In this document: positions 7,433 through 14,002 of the stretch, piece by piece
How the letters are laid out: every line of letters begins with the position of its first letter
Numbering within the stretch: position 1 is the first letter of the stretch
Origin: JALOOB01 sp040766655
GTDB taxonomy: Bacteria > Chloroflexota > Anaerolineae > CG2-30-64-16
Length of the DNA: 64,000 bases
Direction: 5' to 3'
Assembly (NCBI GenBank): GCA_040766655.1
Contig: JAXGQB010000010.1
Location: 186,001 to 250,000, forward strand
Translations under genes and position numbers: made by a program
Notes under the pieces: generated by a model
Database searches by the model: none
What the model saw: the letters and a program-made list of their open reading frames with translations, nothing else
Told to the model about the DNA's origin: nothing

Positions 7433-8305
7433 TCACCCCTTCAGTGAGCCGGCCAACAGGCCGCGCATGAAGTACTTGCCCAGGAGGATGTAGACCAGGA
7501 GCGTGGGCAGCGCGGCCAGGATGGACCCCGCCATCTGGACGTTCCACTCCACGATGTAGGACCCGGCCATGTTGTTCAGCGCGACGGTGATCGGCTGCAC
7601 GTTCGGACGGCTGGTGACGATCACGCCGAAGAGGAAGTCGTTCCAGACCGAAGTGAACTGCCAGATCATCACGACGACGAAACCCGGCATGGAGATCGGG
7701 AAGAGGATGTGACGGAAGATGCCCAACAGGCCGGCGCCGTCGATCTTCGCTGCCTCGATCAGCTCGGTGGGGATCGCGGCGTAGTAGTTGCGGAAGATCA
7801 GCGTGGTGATCGGGATGCCGTAGACGATGTGGACGAAGATCAGCCCCGGCAGCGAGCCGTAGAGCCCCAGCCGCTGCAGCACCTGCACCAGGGGGATGAG
7901 GATGCTCTGGTAGGGGATGAACATGCCGAACAGCATGAGGGTGAACACCATGTCCGCGCCGCGGAACTTCCACTTGGAGAGGACATAACCGTTGAGTGAG
8001 CCGAGGATCGCGGAGCCCAACGTGGCCGGGATGGCCAGGTACACGCTGTTCATGAAGTTGCTGTTCAGCCCGCGGATGCCCATCGACGCCTCGCCGAACC
8101 AGGCCCGGGCGTAGCTGTCGAAGTGTATGCCGGAGGGCAGGTCCCACATGGTGGCCAGGCTGACCTCGGCGAAGCTCTTCATCCCGGTGATGACGAGCAG
8201 GTAGACCGGCAGCAGGAAGAAGACCGACGCGGCGACCAGTGCGGCGTAGATGAAGACGCGGCTCCAGCGGACCTTAAGCGGGCGGGAGAATGCGGCCGTG
8301 CTCAT
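7433..8305 (-). CDS. ABC sugar transporter permease, MalG/UgpE type
   Basis: A 290-residue inner-membrane permease of the CUT1 carbohydrate ABC family, with six predicted hydrophobic segments beginning at FIYAALVAASVFFLLPVYLL. The cytoplasmic EAA loop that contacts the ATPase reads EAAKIDGAGLLGIFRHILFP (around residues 195-215). ATG 8305 overlaps the stop of the partner permease by four bases (ATGA), so the two are coupled. No ATP-binding subunit lies in this operon, so a shared MsmK/UgpC-type ATPase elsewhere is likely. It is the last transport gene, followed by a hairpin and the sugar-phosphate enzymes. Confidence 0.92.
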   Translation of the reverse strand: MSTAAFSRPLKVRWSRVFIYAALVAASVFFLLPVYLLVITGMKSFAEVSLATMWDLPSGIHFDSYARAWFGEASMGIRGLNSNFMNSVYLAIPATLGSAILGSLNGYVLSKWKFRGADMVFTLMLFGMFIPYQSILIPLVQVLQRLGLYGSLPGLIFVHIVYGIPITTLIFRNYYAAIPTELIEAAKIDGAGLLGIFRHILFPISMPGFVVVMIWQFTSVWNDFLFGVIVTSRPNVQPITVALNNMAGSYIVEWNVQMAGSILAALPTLLVYILLGKYFMRGLLAGSLKG

Positions 8306-9291
8306 ATCTCAGCCTCCGAGCGCATGGTGTAGCGCAGGTAGGGCACGATCAGGACGGCCACCATGATCAGCAGGATGGTGGCAATGGCCGCGCCTTGGGC
8401 AAAGTTGTTGCCGCGGAAGGTGGTGTCCCACATGAAGAACGCTGGCACGTCGGTCGCAAACGCAGGCCCTGGTCCCGTCATCGACACGACCAGGTCGAAG
8501 ATCTTCAGCGAGATGTGGCCCAACACGATGACCGCGCTGAGCGTGATGGGCCGGAGCAGCGGCAGGATGATGTGCCGCAGGATCTGCATCTCCGTCGCGC
8601 CGTCCACGCGCGCGGCCTCGCGCAGTTCATCGGGGATCCCGCGCAGGCCCGCCAGGTACATGGCCATGGTGTAGCCCGACATCTGCCACGTCGCCGCGAT
8701 GACCAGCGAGATGATGGCGATCGAGAAGCCGACGTAGGGCGTGGTCACCCAGTCCAGCCCGATCGAGTTCAGGAACTGCCCGACCGTCGTCTCGGGGTGA
8801 ATGTACAGCACCGTCGGGTCAGTGAACCATTTCGAGTGCAGGAAGCCCAGCCCCATGCGCTCGAACAGCAGGTTGACCCCGGAACTGCCCGTCTGCGTGG
8901 TGCCGGGGTTGAGGAGCCAGCGCCACACGACGCCGGTCACGATGAACGAGATGGCCATCGGGAAGAGGAAGATGTTCCGGAAGATGGCCTCGCCCTTCAC
9001 CTTCTGGTCCAATAGGAGCGCAAGAACCAGCCCCAGGGCCAGGCAGGCGGCCAGGAAGAGGATGGTGAAGTTGACCGTGTTGCGCAGGTCGATCAGGAAG
9101 CGATCGATCGTGAACAGCCGGGCATAGTTCCGGAACCCCACCAGGGTGAAGTCAGGCGTCAGAGATGCCCATTTGGTCAGGGATGAAAAGCCGGTGAAGG
9201 CAATGAAGCCGTAGACGAAGACCGCGATGGCGATCACCGACGGGGCAATTAGCAGGAGCGATATCCAGCGGTCGCGGCTGACCTGGCGCAC
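8302..9291 (-). CDS. ABC sugar transporter permease, MalF/UgpA type
   Basis: A 329-residue permease of the CUT1 carbohydrate ABC family and partner of the following permease. Hydrophobic segments start with WISLLLIAPSVIAIAVFVYG, and the EAA loop is REAARVDGATEMQILRHIIL. A periplasmic-side insert of about 50 residues lies between the early membrane segments. The start is GTG 9291 with GGAGG seven bases upstream. The stop overlaps the next start. The solute-binding protein gene lies upstream, separated by a strong 16-bp hairpin that could lower permease expression relative to the binding protein. Confidence 0.92.
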   Translation of the reverse strand: MRQVSRDRWISLLLIAPSVIAIAVFVYGFIAFTGFSSLTKWASLTPDFTLVGFRNYARLFTIDRFLIDLRNTVNFTILFLAACLALGLVLALLLDQKVKGEAIFRNIFLFPMAISFIVTGVVWRWLLNPGTTQTGSSGVNLLFERMGLGFLHSKWFTDPTVLYIHPETTVGQFLNSIGLDWVTTPYVGFSIAIISLVIAATWQMSGYTMAMYLAGLRGIPDELREAARVDGATEMQILRHIILPLLRPITLSAVIVLGHISLKIFDLVVSMTGPGPAFATDVPAFFMWDTTFRGNNFAQGAAIATILLIMVAVLIVPYLRYTMRSEAEI

Positions 9292-9330
9292 GGTCGCCTC
9301 CGAAGTATATGAGTAGATGACGTGGCGGGA

Positions 9331-9367
9331 GATCTCCGGGGTCTCTCAGCGAGAGACCCCGGAGATC
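9331..9367 (-). terminator. Perfect 16-bp stem-loop between binding-protein and permease genes
   Basis: GATCTCCGGGGTCTCT (9331-9346) and AGAGACCCCGGAGATC (9352-9367) form a perfect stem with a five-base CAGCG loop, starting nine bases after the binding-protein stop codon. No T-run follows. Hairpins in this position often protect the upstream message and set a high binding-protein to permease ratio. Confidence 0.65.
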
Positions 9368-9375
9368 AGCGTGCG

Positions 9376-10680
9376 TTACTTGCAGATGCCGTTGTCGACG
9401 CACAGCTGCTGCAGCGATTCCTGGGCTGCAGCGACGTCGCCCTGCGTGATGAACGTGGTCAGGACGTCCTTGTAGTCGGTGGCCCACCGCTCGTAGGCCG
9501 CTGCGCCGTGCGCAACGCTCGGCACGATCGCATCCTTGGACCAGTCCACCATCGCGGACTTAAGATACTCGTTGAACAGCGCGGGATCGCAGTCGGTGCG
9601 CGCGCAGATGGAGCCCTTCTTCGGGTTGAAGGCTTCCTGGCCCTCTTTCGAGCCGGAGACCTTCAGCCAGTTCATCAGGTTCTCCTGGTTCTTGGCGCCC
9701 TTGGCGGCCGCGAAGCTGTCAGAGAGAGCCACGAAGATGCCCTGGGTGCCCGGGACCGGGGCCCAGCCGTAGTCCTTGTAGTTCTTGGAGGTGAACCAGC
9801 CGTCGGTCCAGTCGCCCATGATGTGCATGGCGCCCTTGCCGTCGACCAGGTACTGCGCGGCATCGCTCCAGGTCAGCGCAGAGTAGTCGTCGTTGGCGTA
9901 GGTCATGACCTTCTTGAAGGTCTCGAGCGCTTCCGTCACCTTGGCGTCGGTCCATGGCGTCGCGCCGGTCCACAGGCCGTTGTAGCCATCCGCGCCGAGT
10001 ACGCCTGCCAGGATGGTCTCGAACGTGTGGCCGGCCTCCCAGCCTTCCTTGGTGCCGATGACCAGCGGGACGATGCCCTTAGCCTGCAGCGCCTCTGCGG
10101 CCGTGAAGAACTCATCCCAGGTCGTGGGCGGGGTCAGGCCGTTGTCCGCAAAGACCGCTTTGTTGTACCACATCACGTTGGAGCGGTGGATGTTGACCGG
10201 AACGCCCCAGAAGCTGTCCTGGTACTTGAGCAGCGTGATGAGGTCAGGGGGGAAGGCCTTGTCCCAGCCCTCGCTGGCGTAGAGGTCGTTCAGCGGCTGG
10301 AGGTACTTCTCCGGCTCGTATTTCTCGACCTCGAGGCCCGCATGCAACTGGAACGAATCGGGCGGATCGCCGCCGGCGAGGCGGGTCGACAGGACGGCCT
10401 TGGCGTTGGTGCCAGCACCGCCGGCGACCGTGGCGTTGATGATCTCGACGCCGGGGTAGTTCTTCTTGTAGATGTCGAACATGGCGTTCAGGCCATCGGC
10501 TTCGCCGCCGGCCGTCCACCAGGAGAACATCTCCACCTTGCCGGACGGGGCGGCTGGTTCTGCGGGGGCTGCGGGGGCCGCAGGTTGGGCCGCCGGGGCT
10601 GGCGTGGCGGGTGCACAGGCCGTCAGGACGACGGAGAGCAGCACCAGCACTGTAATTGAAAGTGATAGGTTCTTACGCAT
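9376..10680 (-). CDS. Extracellular sugar-binding lipoprotein (family 1 solute-binding protein)
   Basis: A 434-residue binding protein that captures the substrate for the two CUT1 permeases. It has a lipoprotein signal MRKNLSLSITVLVLLSVVLTAC, with the lipid-modified Cys at residue 22, followed by a Pro/Ala linker to about residue 48. Then comes the family 1 fold beginning VEMFSWWTAGGEADGL, with hinge-type segments such as WYNKAVFADNGLTPPTTWDEF and GAMHIMGDWTDGWF. ATG 10680 has GGAGGAG eight bases upstream. The upstream in-frame ATG at 10722 would bury the signal peptide. A 5' leader of about 130 bases follows the promoter at 10816-10844. The similarity is to uptake systems for oligosaccharides; the ligand cannot be told. 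Confidence 0.92.
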   Translation of the reverse strand: MRKNLSLSITVLVLLSVVLTACAPATPAPAAQPAAPAAPAEPAAPSGKVEMFSWWTAGGEADGLNAMFDIYKKNYPGVEIINATVAGGAGTNAKAVLSTRLAGGDPPDSFQLHAGLEVEKYEPEKYLQPLNDLYASEGWDKAFPPDLITLLKYQDSFWGVPVNIHRSNVMWYNKAVFADNGLTPPTTWDEFFTAAEALQAKGIVPLVIGTKEGWEAGHTFETILAGVLGADGYNGLWTGATPWTDAKVTEALETFKKVMTYANDDYSALTWSDAAQYLVDGKGAMHIMGDWTDGWFTSKNYKDYGWAPVPGTQGIFVALSDSFAAAKGAKNQENLMNWLKVSGSKEGQEAFNPKKGSICARTDCDPALFNEYLKSAMVDWSKDAIVPSVAHGAAAYERWATDYKDVLTTFITQGDVAAAQESLQQLCVDNGICK

Positions 10681-10815
10681 TGTGAATCTCCTCCGTTGGA
10701 AATCAAACGCAGATGGGAACATTCGTGGGGCTTAACGTTGTAGCGTATCGGGCCCACCACCTCCTTGACGATCTTGCCCGTAATGCGGTCGCCACTCGAT
10801 CGCAGCGACGCCTGC

Positions 10816-10844
10816 ATTGTAGCACTCGCCCTGTTGCAGGTCAA
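10816..10844 (-). promoter_or_regulatory. Promoter of the sugar-uptake operon
   Basis: On the minus strand TTGACC (10844-10839) and TACAAT (10821-10816) are separated by exactly 17 bases, a near-consensus sigma70 promoter. Transcription would start near 10809, giving an untranslated leader of about 130 bases before the binding-protein gene. Confidence 0.7.
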
Positions 10845-10909
10845 GCAATATTCCGAAAATGAGTCGCGCGCTCCTTTCGGGCCATTTTGAAGGATTGGAA
10901 GCTCGATCA

Positions 10910-10938
10910 CTATACAAAACTTATACATACTTTATACT
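10910..10938 (+). promoter_or_regulatory. Three heptamer direct repeats at 11-bp spacing (possible operator)
   Basis: CTATACA, TTATACA and TTATACT start at 10910, 10921 and 10932, exactly 11 bp apart, each separated by four bases. This is the geometry of OmpR/PhoB-type response-regulator boxes. It lies about 65 bp before the start of the DUF4397 gene and upstream of the divergent sugar operon. The AT-rich block stands out in a GC-rich genome; the regulator is unknown. Confidence 0.4.
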
Positions 10939-11004
10939 GCGATCATAGTTTGTCAAATGTTGAACGCAAGTGCAGACACAATACGATTGAGGAGAGTAAG
11001 TAAG

Positions 11005-11796
11005 ATGAATCGCAAGCCGTTCTTCCTGTTGATGGTCTTCGCTACCGTGGTCGCCTTGATGGCGAGCACCGCAGTTACCTTTGCAGCGGGCCCGCGGGTC
11101 CGTGTCGTCCATGCGTCCCCCGACGCGCCGGCCGTGGATGTGCTGGTCAATGGCAGCGCCGCTTTCACGAACGCCCCGTTCAAGGGCATCACCAACTACG
11201 CCAGCCTCGAGGCAGGCACCTACAGCGTCGACGTCGTTCCGACCGGCGCCACCGAGCCGAAGGTTATCTCGGCCAACCTGACCCTGGATGCTGACAAGGA
11301 TTACACGGTCGTTGCCCTGGGCAAGCTGGCCGACATCGAGCCGCTCGTCCTGGTGGACAACAATGCGCTGCCGGCTGCGGGCAAGGCCCACGTGCGCTTC
11401 GTCCATGCTTCTCCGGATGCGCCTGCGGTCGATATCGCAGTCAAGAGCGGCCCTGTGCTCTTCCCGAACGTCGCATTCAAGGGCGTCGGCGACTACCTCC
11501 CGGTGGATGCGGGCACCTACGACCTTGAGGTTCGCCTCGCCGGCACCGAGACCGTGGCCCTCCCGGTCAACGGCCTGACCCTCGAAGCCGGCACGGTCTA
11601 CACCGTCTTTGCGATGGGTCTGGCTGGCGGCGAGCCCACGCTGGTCGCAGTGCCGAGTGTGGATGCGAAGGCCGCGGCCCCGGCCATCCTGCCGACGACC
11701 GGCGGGCAGATCAACTGGCTGGTGGTCCTGTTGATGGCGGGTGTCTCGCTCTTCTTCTTCGGCGGCGTGCAGCGCCTGGCGGTCCGCAAGGCGTAA
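11005..11796 (+). CDS. Secreted DUF4397 repeat protein with LPTTG cell-wall anchor
   Basis: A 263-residue exported protein. The signal peptide (MNRKPFFLLMVFATVVALMA to about residue 28) is followed by two DUF4397 repeats, each beginning with HASPDAPAVD (near residues 34 and 134), about 100 residues apart. The C-terminus carries LPTTG, a hydrophobic stretch WLVVLLMAGVSLFFFGGV and a basic tail RLAVRKA, the layout of a sortase substrate. ATG 11005 follows GAGGAGAG by eight bases; an upstream in-frame ATG at 10957 is not used because it would displace the signal. The role is unknown, perhaps a surface or adhesive protein. The anchor suggests a cell wall reachable by sortase, that is, a monoderm envelope. 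No sortase gene lies nearby. Confidence 0.85.
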   Translation: MNRKPFFLLMVFATVVALMASTAVTFAAGPRVRVVHASPDAPAVDVLVNGSAAFTNAPFKGITNYASLEAGTYSVDVVPTGATEPKVISANLTLDADKDYTVVALGKLADIEPLVLVDNNALPAAGKAHVRFVHASPDAPAVDIAVKSGPVLFPNVAFKGVGDYLPVDAGTYDLEVRLAGTETVALPVNGLTLEAGTVYTVFAMGLAGGEPTLVAVPSVDAKAAAPAILPTTGGQINWLVVLLMAGVSLFFFGGVQRLAVRKA

Positions 11797-11815
11797 CGCC
11801 CGAATAGTCAAACGC

Positions 11816-11833
11816 CCGGCTCTTCGGAGCCGG
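11816..11833 (+). terminator. UUCG-capped hairpin after the DUF4397 gene
   Basis: CCGGCTC (11816-11822) and GAGCCGG (11827-11833) enclose a TTCG tetraloop, an exceptionally stable combination, 20 bases after the stop codon. No T-run follows directly, but a second hairpin does. Confidence 0.55.
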
Positions 11834-11850
11834 TCACACGGCAGCATCGC

Positions 11851-11885
11851 AAGAACCTCCGGGGAATCCTCGGAGGTTCTTATAT
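11851..11885 (+). terminator. Rho-independent-type terminator of the DUF4397 gene
   Basis: AAGAACCTCCG (11851-11861) and CGGAGGTTCTT (11871-11881) form a perfect 11-bp stem with a nine-base loop, followed by the AT-rich TATATT. It separates the DUF4397 gene from the rhodanese gene. Confidence 0.65.
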
Positions 11886-11893
11886 TGTGGGGG

Positions 11894-11899
11894 TATAAT
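11894..11899 (+). promoter_or_regulatory. -10 element TATAAT before the rhodanese gene
   Basis: A consensus TATAAT lies 41 bases upstream of the rhodanese ATG and just after the terminator. I see no convincing -35 box at the right distance, so this is a partial promoter call. Confidence 0.4.
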
Positions 11900-11940
11900 G
11901 GGCGACCGATGCCAGCAACATCGCTCAACTGGAGATTGTC

Positions 11941-12387
11941 ATGCGGAAGCCGCTTCTGATTGGAACGATCGCCCTCGGCGTGTTGATGATCGCCGCGGGT
12001 GTGCTTTGGTTGACGTCGCCCCAGGGGGCCGCGTCCTCCCTGTCTGATTTCACCACCCCCCACGCGGACGGGGTCCCGCGGATCACGCCCGCGGTGCTGA
12101 ACTCGCTGCTGCGCGGCGATGATGCGCCCCTGGTGTGGGAGTTCCGCTCGGCCGAGACCTACGAGGCCCAGCACGTGCCTGGCTCGCGGCTGGTGACACT
12201 GGACGAGATCGCCGGCGCCGCGGCGGGGCTGGACAAGGGCCAGGCGATCGTCACGCTCTGTACCTGACCGGACGAAGCCACCAGCGCCCGTGCGGCGCGT
12301 ACGCTTCAGACGTTGGGTTTCAACAATGTGGCCGCCCTACGCGGCGGCTGGAATGCCTGGGTGGCCGCGGGCCTGCCGGTGGAGTAA
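11941..12387 (+). CDS. Membrane-anchored rhodanese-like protein, candidate selenoprotein (in-frame UGA at codon 109)
   Basis: A single rhodanese domain carried by an N-terminal membrane anchor (residues 5-25), so it faces outside the cytoplasm. ATG 11941 has GGAG six bases upstream. The frame reads through VWEFRSAETYEAQHVPGSRL and IVTLCT to a TGA at 12265-12267, and continues in the same frame with PDEATSARAARTLQTLGF, VAALRGGWNAWVAAGLPVE and a TAA at 12385. The continuation is the exact C-terminal half of a rhodanese, and the TGA falls in the active-site loop where homologues carry a CxCPxEATSA motif, so it most likely encodes selenocysteine (C-T-U-P). A hairpin follows the UGA. The alternative is a one-base nonsense mutation. 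Rhodaneses transfer sulfur; selenoprotein rhodaneses have been described. Confidence 0.8.
12274..12307 (+). promoter_or_regulatory. SECIS-like stem-loop behind UGA 12265
   Basis: A lower stem GAAGC/GCTTC (12274-12278 with 12303-12307) and an upper stem GCGCC/GGCGC (12284-12288 with 12294-12298) enclose a CGTGC loop, starting 7 and 17 bases after the UGA. Bacterial SECIS elements lie in this window and carry a loop G. This is a hand-folded proposal. Confidence 0.5.
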
Positions 12388-12399
12388 TGCCCCCATAAC

Positions 12400-12498
12400 C
12401 CAGGTGCCGGGCACCTGCGGGCCGCGGTGCGTGACTGTATCCAGGTGCCGGGCGCCTGCTGGCCGCGGTGCGTGACTGTATCCAGGTGCCGGGCACCT
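12400..12498. repeat. Tandem 41-bp repeats with a palindromic core
   Basis: Units start at 12400, 12441 and 12482 (the last one truncated). Each begins with CCAGGTGCCGGGCACCTG or a one-base variant, itself an inverted repeat, followed by a GGCCGCGGTGCGTGACTGTA spacer in the two full copies. It lies in the intergenic space behind the rhodanese gene. Confidence 0.8.
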
Positions 12499-12532
12499 TA
12501 ACGATCCGAAGGATCGCAGGTGCCCGGCACCT
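12484..12532 (+). terminator. Long hairpin formed by facing palindromic repeats
   Basis: AGGTGCCGGGCACCT (12484-12498) pairs completely with AGGTGCCCGGCACCT (12518-12532). Inside, CGATCC (12502-12507) pairs with GGATCG (12511-12516) around a GAA loop. The stem is about 21 bp and lies between the rhodanese stop and the next promoter, so it can end transcription from upstream, although it has only a short A-rich tail. Confidence 0.55.
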
Positions 12533-12548
12533 AAAGGCAGAAAACTGT

Positions 12549-12578
12549 TTGACAGCGGCGCGGTTCAGCCGCTATAAT
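12549..12578 (+). promoter_or_regulatory. Consensus sigma70 promoter
   Basis: TTGACA (12549-12554) and TATAAT (12573-12578) are both perfect consensus hexamers with an 18-base spacer. It drives the small membrane protein gene and, three bases behind it, the EamA transporter. It is the strongest-looking promoter of the window. Confidence 0.85.
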
Positions 12579-12608
12579 GAAGCATCTTGCACGTAATCTG
12601 AGGTTCAC

Positions 12609-12725
12609 ATGGCACGTAAGAAGGCGGCGCGGCGCGACTGGCGCATGACGCTGTTCCTGGTCATTTCAATCCTGATCGTTCTCTCCATGGTGTTGGGTTC
12701 GGTGATCATCGCCTTCCAGGGCTAG
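12609..12725 (+). CDS. Small single-span membrane protein (38 residues)
   Basis: A short frame beginning ATG 12609: a basic N-terminus (MARKKAARRDWRMT) followed by one strongly hydrophobic helix (LFLVISILIVLSMVLGSVII) and a stop at 12725. The gene sits 30 bases behind a perfect consensus promoter and ends three bases before the EamA start, so it is probably expressed and coupled to it. Only a weak ribosome-binding site (GAGG at 12599-12603, six bases before the ATG) precedes it. I do not recognise the family; positive-inside topology places the N-terminus in the cytoplasm. It could be a small partner of the transporter or a leader peptide. Confidence 0.6.
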   Translation: MARKKAARRDWRMTLFLVISILIVLSMVLGSVIIAFQG

Positions 12726-12728
12726 GCG

Positions 12729-13607
12729 ATGCGTTCCGGAGAGACGGAAGCCGACCCGGCCGCCGCGCGCAGCGGGGTACTGCTCGCGCTGGCGGCCGTG
12801 TTCGCGTTTTCGACGAGCCCGGTGCTGGTGCTGTGGGCCGCACCCCTGACCGCGTACCAGGTCACGTTCGTCCGGCTCGCGGTGGCCACGACAATCGTGG
12901 TGGTGTTGGGCCGGCTCAGCCGCCAGCCCTTGCTGCCCGCGCGGTCCGACTGGGGTCGCTTCGTCCTCTTCGGCCTCGTTACTTCGGTGCACTTCTTCAG
13001 CTACATCGCCTCGCTTACCTTCACGACCATCGCGCACTCCCTGGCGATCGTCTACACCGCACCGATCTTCGTCACGCTCTTCTCGTCCTGGTTCCTGAAG
13101 GAGCCGGTGCCGTGGCGGAAGTGGATCGGCATCATCGTCGCAGTGGCCGGCATCGGCGTGCTGGCCGGCTTCGAGCCCCGGCTCGACCGCCGCATGCTGA
13201 TCGGCGACGGGCTGGCGCTGGTCTCCGCGATCACGTTCGGCCTCTACTCCGTCGCGGGCCGCTCGCAGCGGGACCGCTACGGGCTGTTCACCTATGCCGG
13301 CACTGTGTACGGCCTGGCTGCCCTGTGGGCCGCGCCGTTGGCCGCGCTGAACCTCAACCTCAGCGGCGTCACGTTCCGATCGGTCCTCGCTGCCTTCGGC
13401 GCAGGGCTCATCCCGCTCGGGACGGGGCACACGCTCTACAATGCCGCGCTGCGCCGGACGCATGCGACGGTCGTCAACCTGATCGCAACGCAGGAGGTCA
13501 CCGGTGGCGTGCTGCTCGGCCTCCTGCTCGTGGGACAGATCCCACAGGTGAACGAGATCGTTGGCATCGTGATCACCCTGCTGGGGATCGCGATGGTGTT
13601 GATTTAG
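12729..13607 (+). CDS. EamA/DMT-family transporter
   Basis: A 292-residue membrane protein with ten predicted helices in two EamA repeats. The first starts at GVLLALAAVFAFSTSPVLVL and includes LAIVYTAPIFVTLFSSWFLKEP, the typical end-of-repeat motif. The second starts GDGLALVSAITFGLYSVAGR and ends with ATQEVTGGVLLGLLLVGQIP and GIVITLLGIAMVLI. DMT proteins export or exchange metabolites such as amino acids or nucleotide precursors; the substrate is not predictable. It begins at ATG 12729, three bases after the small membrane protein stop, and is followed 13 bases later by a Cys-rich protein gene. Confidence 0.9.
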   Translation: MRSGETEADPAAARSGVLLALAAVFAFSTSPVLVLWAAPLTAYQVTFVRLAVATTIVVVLGRLSRQPLLPARSDWGRFVLFGLVTSVHFFSYIASLTFTTIAHSLAIVYTAPIFVTLFSSWFLKEPVPWRKWIGIIVAVAGIGVLAGFEPRLDRRMLIGDGLALVSAITFGLYSVAGRSQRDRYGLFTYAGTVYGLAALWAAPLAALNLNLSGVTFRSVLAAFGAGLIPLGTGHTLYNAALRRTHATVVNLIATQEVTGGVLLGLLLVGQIPQVNEIVGIVITLLGIAMVLI

Positions 13608-13620
13608 AGGAAGGTCGCCC

Positions 13621-13929
13621 GTGGCGAAACCAGTCGACTGCCCATATTTCTTCGGGGACTATCATCGGGGCCGGGAGATCGAGAAGTGCCGGCTCATCGA
13701 GCGCAATCGCGCGAATCAGCGGCCGTGGCGCCGCGCGCTCTGCGACACCTGCCCCGTGCCGGGCATCCTGCGCAACACGACGTGCCGGCGTCTCGCCCTG
13801 GAGGCCTCTGTGGAGCGCAAGCTGCTCGTCATGGACCGCGTGGTGGTCTATGCCATCTGCACGGAACACATCGTCGAGCTGAAGGATCCGAATCACTGCC
13901 CCCAGTGCGAGGCCGCCGCAGAAGAGTGA
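13621..13929 (+). CDS. Conserved Cys-rich small protein, function unknown
   Basis: A 102-residue soluble protein starting at GTG 13621, with GAGGAAGG a few bases upstream. It holds cysteines in CPYFFGDYHRG (residue 7), CDTCPVP (41-44), CRRL, CTEH and a C-terminal CPQC, a pattern of two possible zinc or metal knuckles. A basic central section (RNRANQRPWRR) may contact nucleic acid. It follows the EamA gene by 13 bases and shares its operon. I do not recognise a named family and give no function. Confidence 0.7.
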   Translation: MAKPVDCPYFFGDYHRGREIEKCRLIERNRANQRPWRRALCDTCPVPGILRNTTCRRLALEASVERKLLVMDRVVVYAICTEHIVELKDPNHCPQCEAAAEE

Positions 13930-13943
13930 GGCGGCGACGCATG

Positions 13944-13980
13944 GCGCCTGGGGTTGAGAACCCCAGGCTGATATGGCGAC
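13944..13980. repeat. Diverged end of the 29-kb transposon/MITE family
   Basis: The sequence CGCCTGGGGTTGAGAACC followed by CCAGGCTGATA parallels the left end of the MITE units at 29337-30583 (CGCCTGCGGTTCGAAACC, GCAGGCTGATA). The stem differs by a compensated base pair (G-C here, C-G there), so the hairpin is kept while the sequence changes. It lies between two convergent genes. Confidence 0.6.
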
Positions 13981-14002
13981 GGGAGCTTTCCAGCCGCCGG
14001 TT

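Noticed and set aside
10957..11004. Upstream ATG 10957 as the start of the DUF4397 protein
   Set aside because: It would place 16 charged residues before the signal peptide and lacks a ribosome-binding site, while ATG 11005 has a strong one.
12400..12532. CRISPR-like repeat array
   Set aside because: Only two and a half units, the spacers are the same sequence, and no cas genes are nearby.
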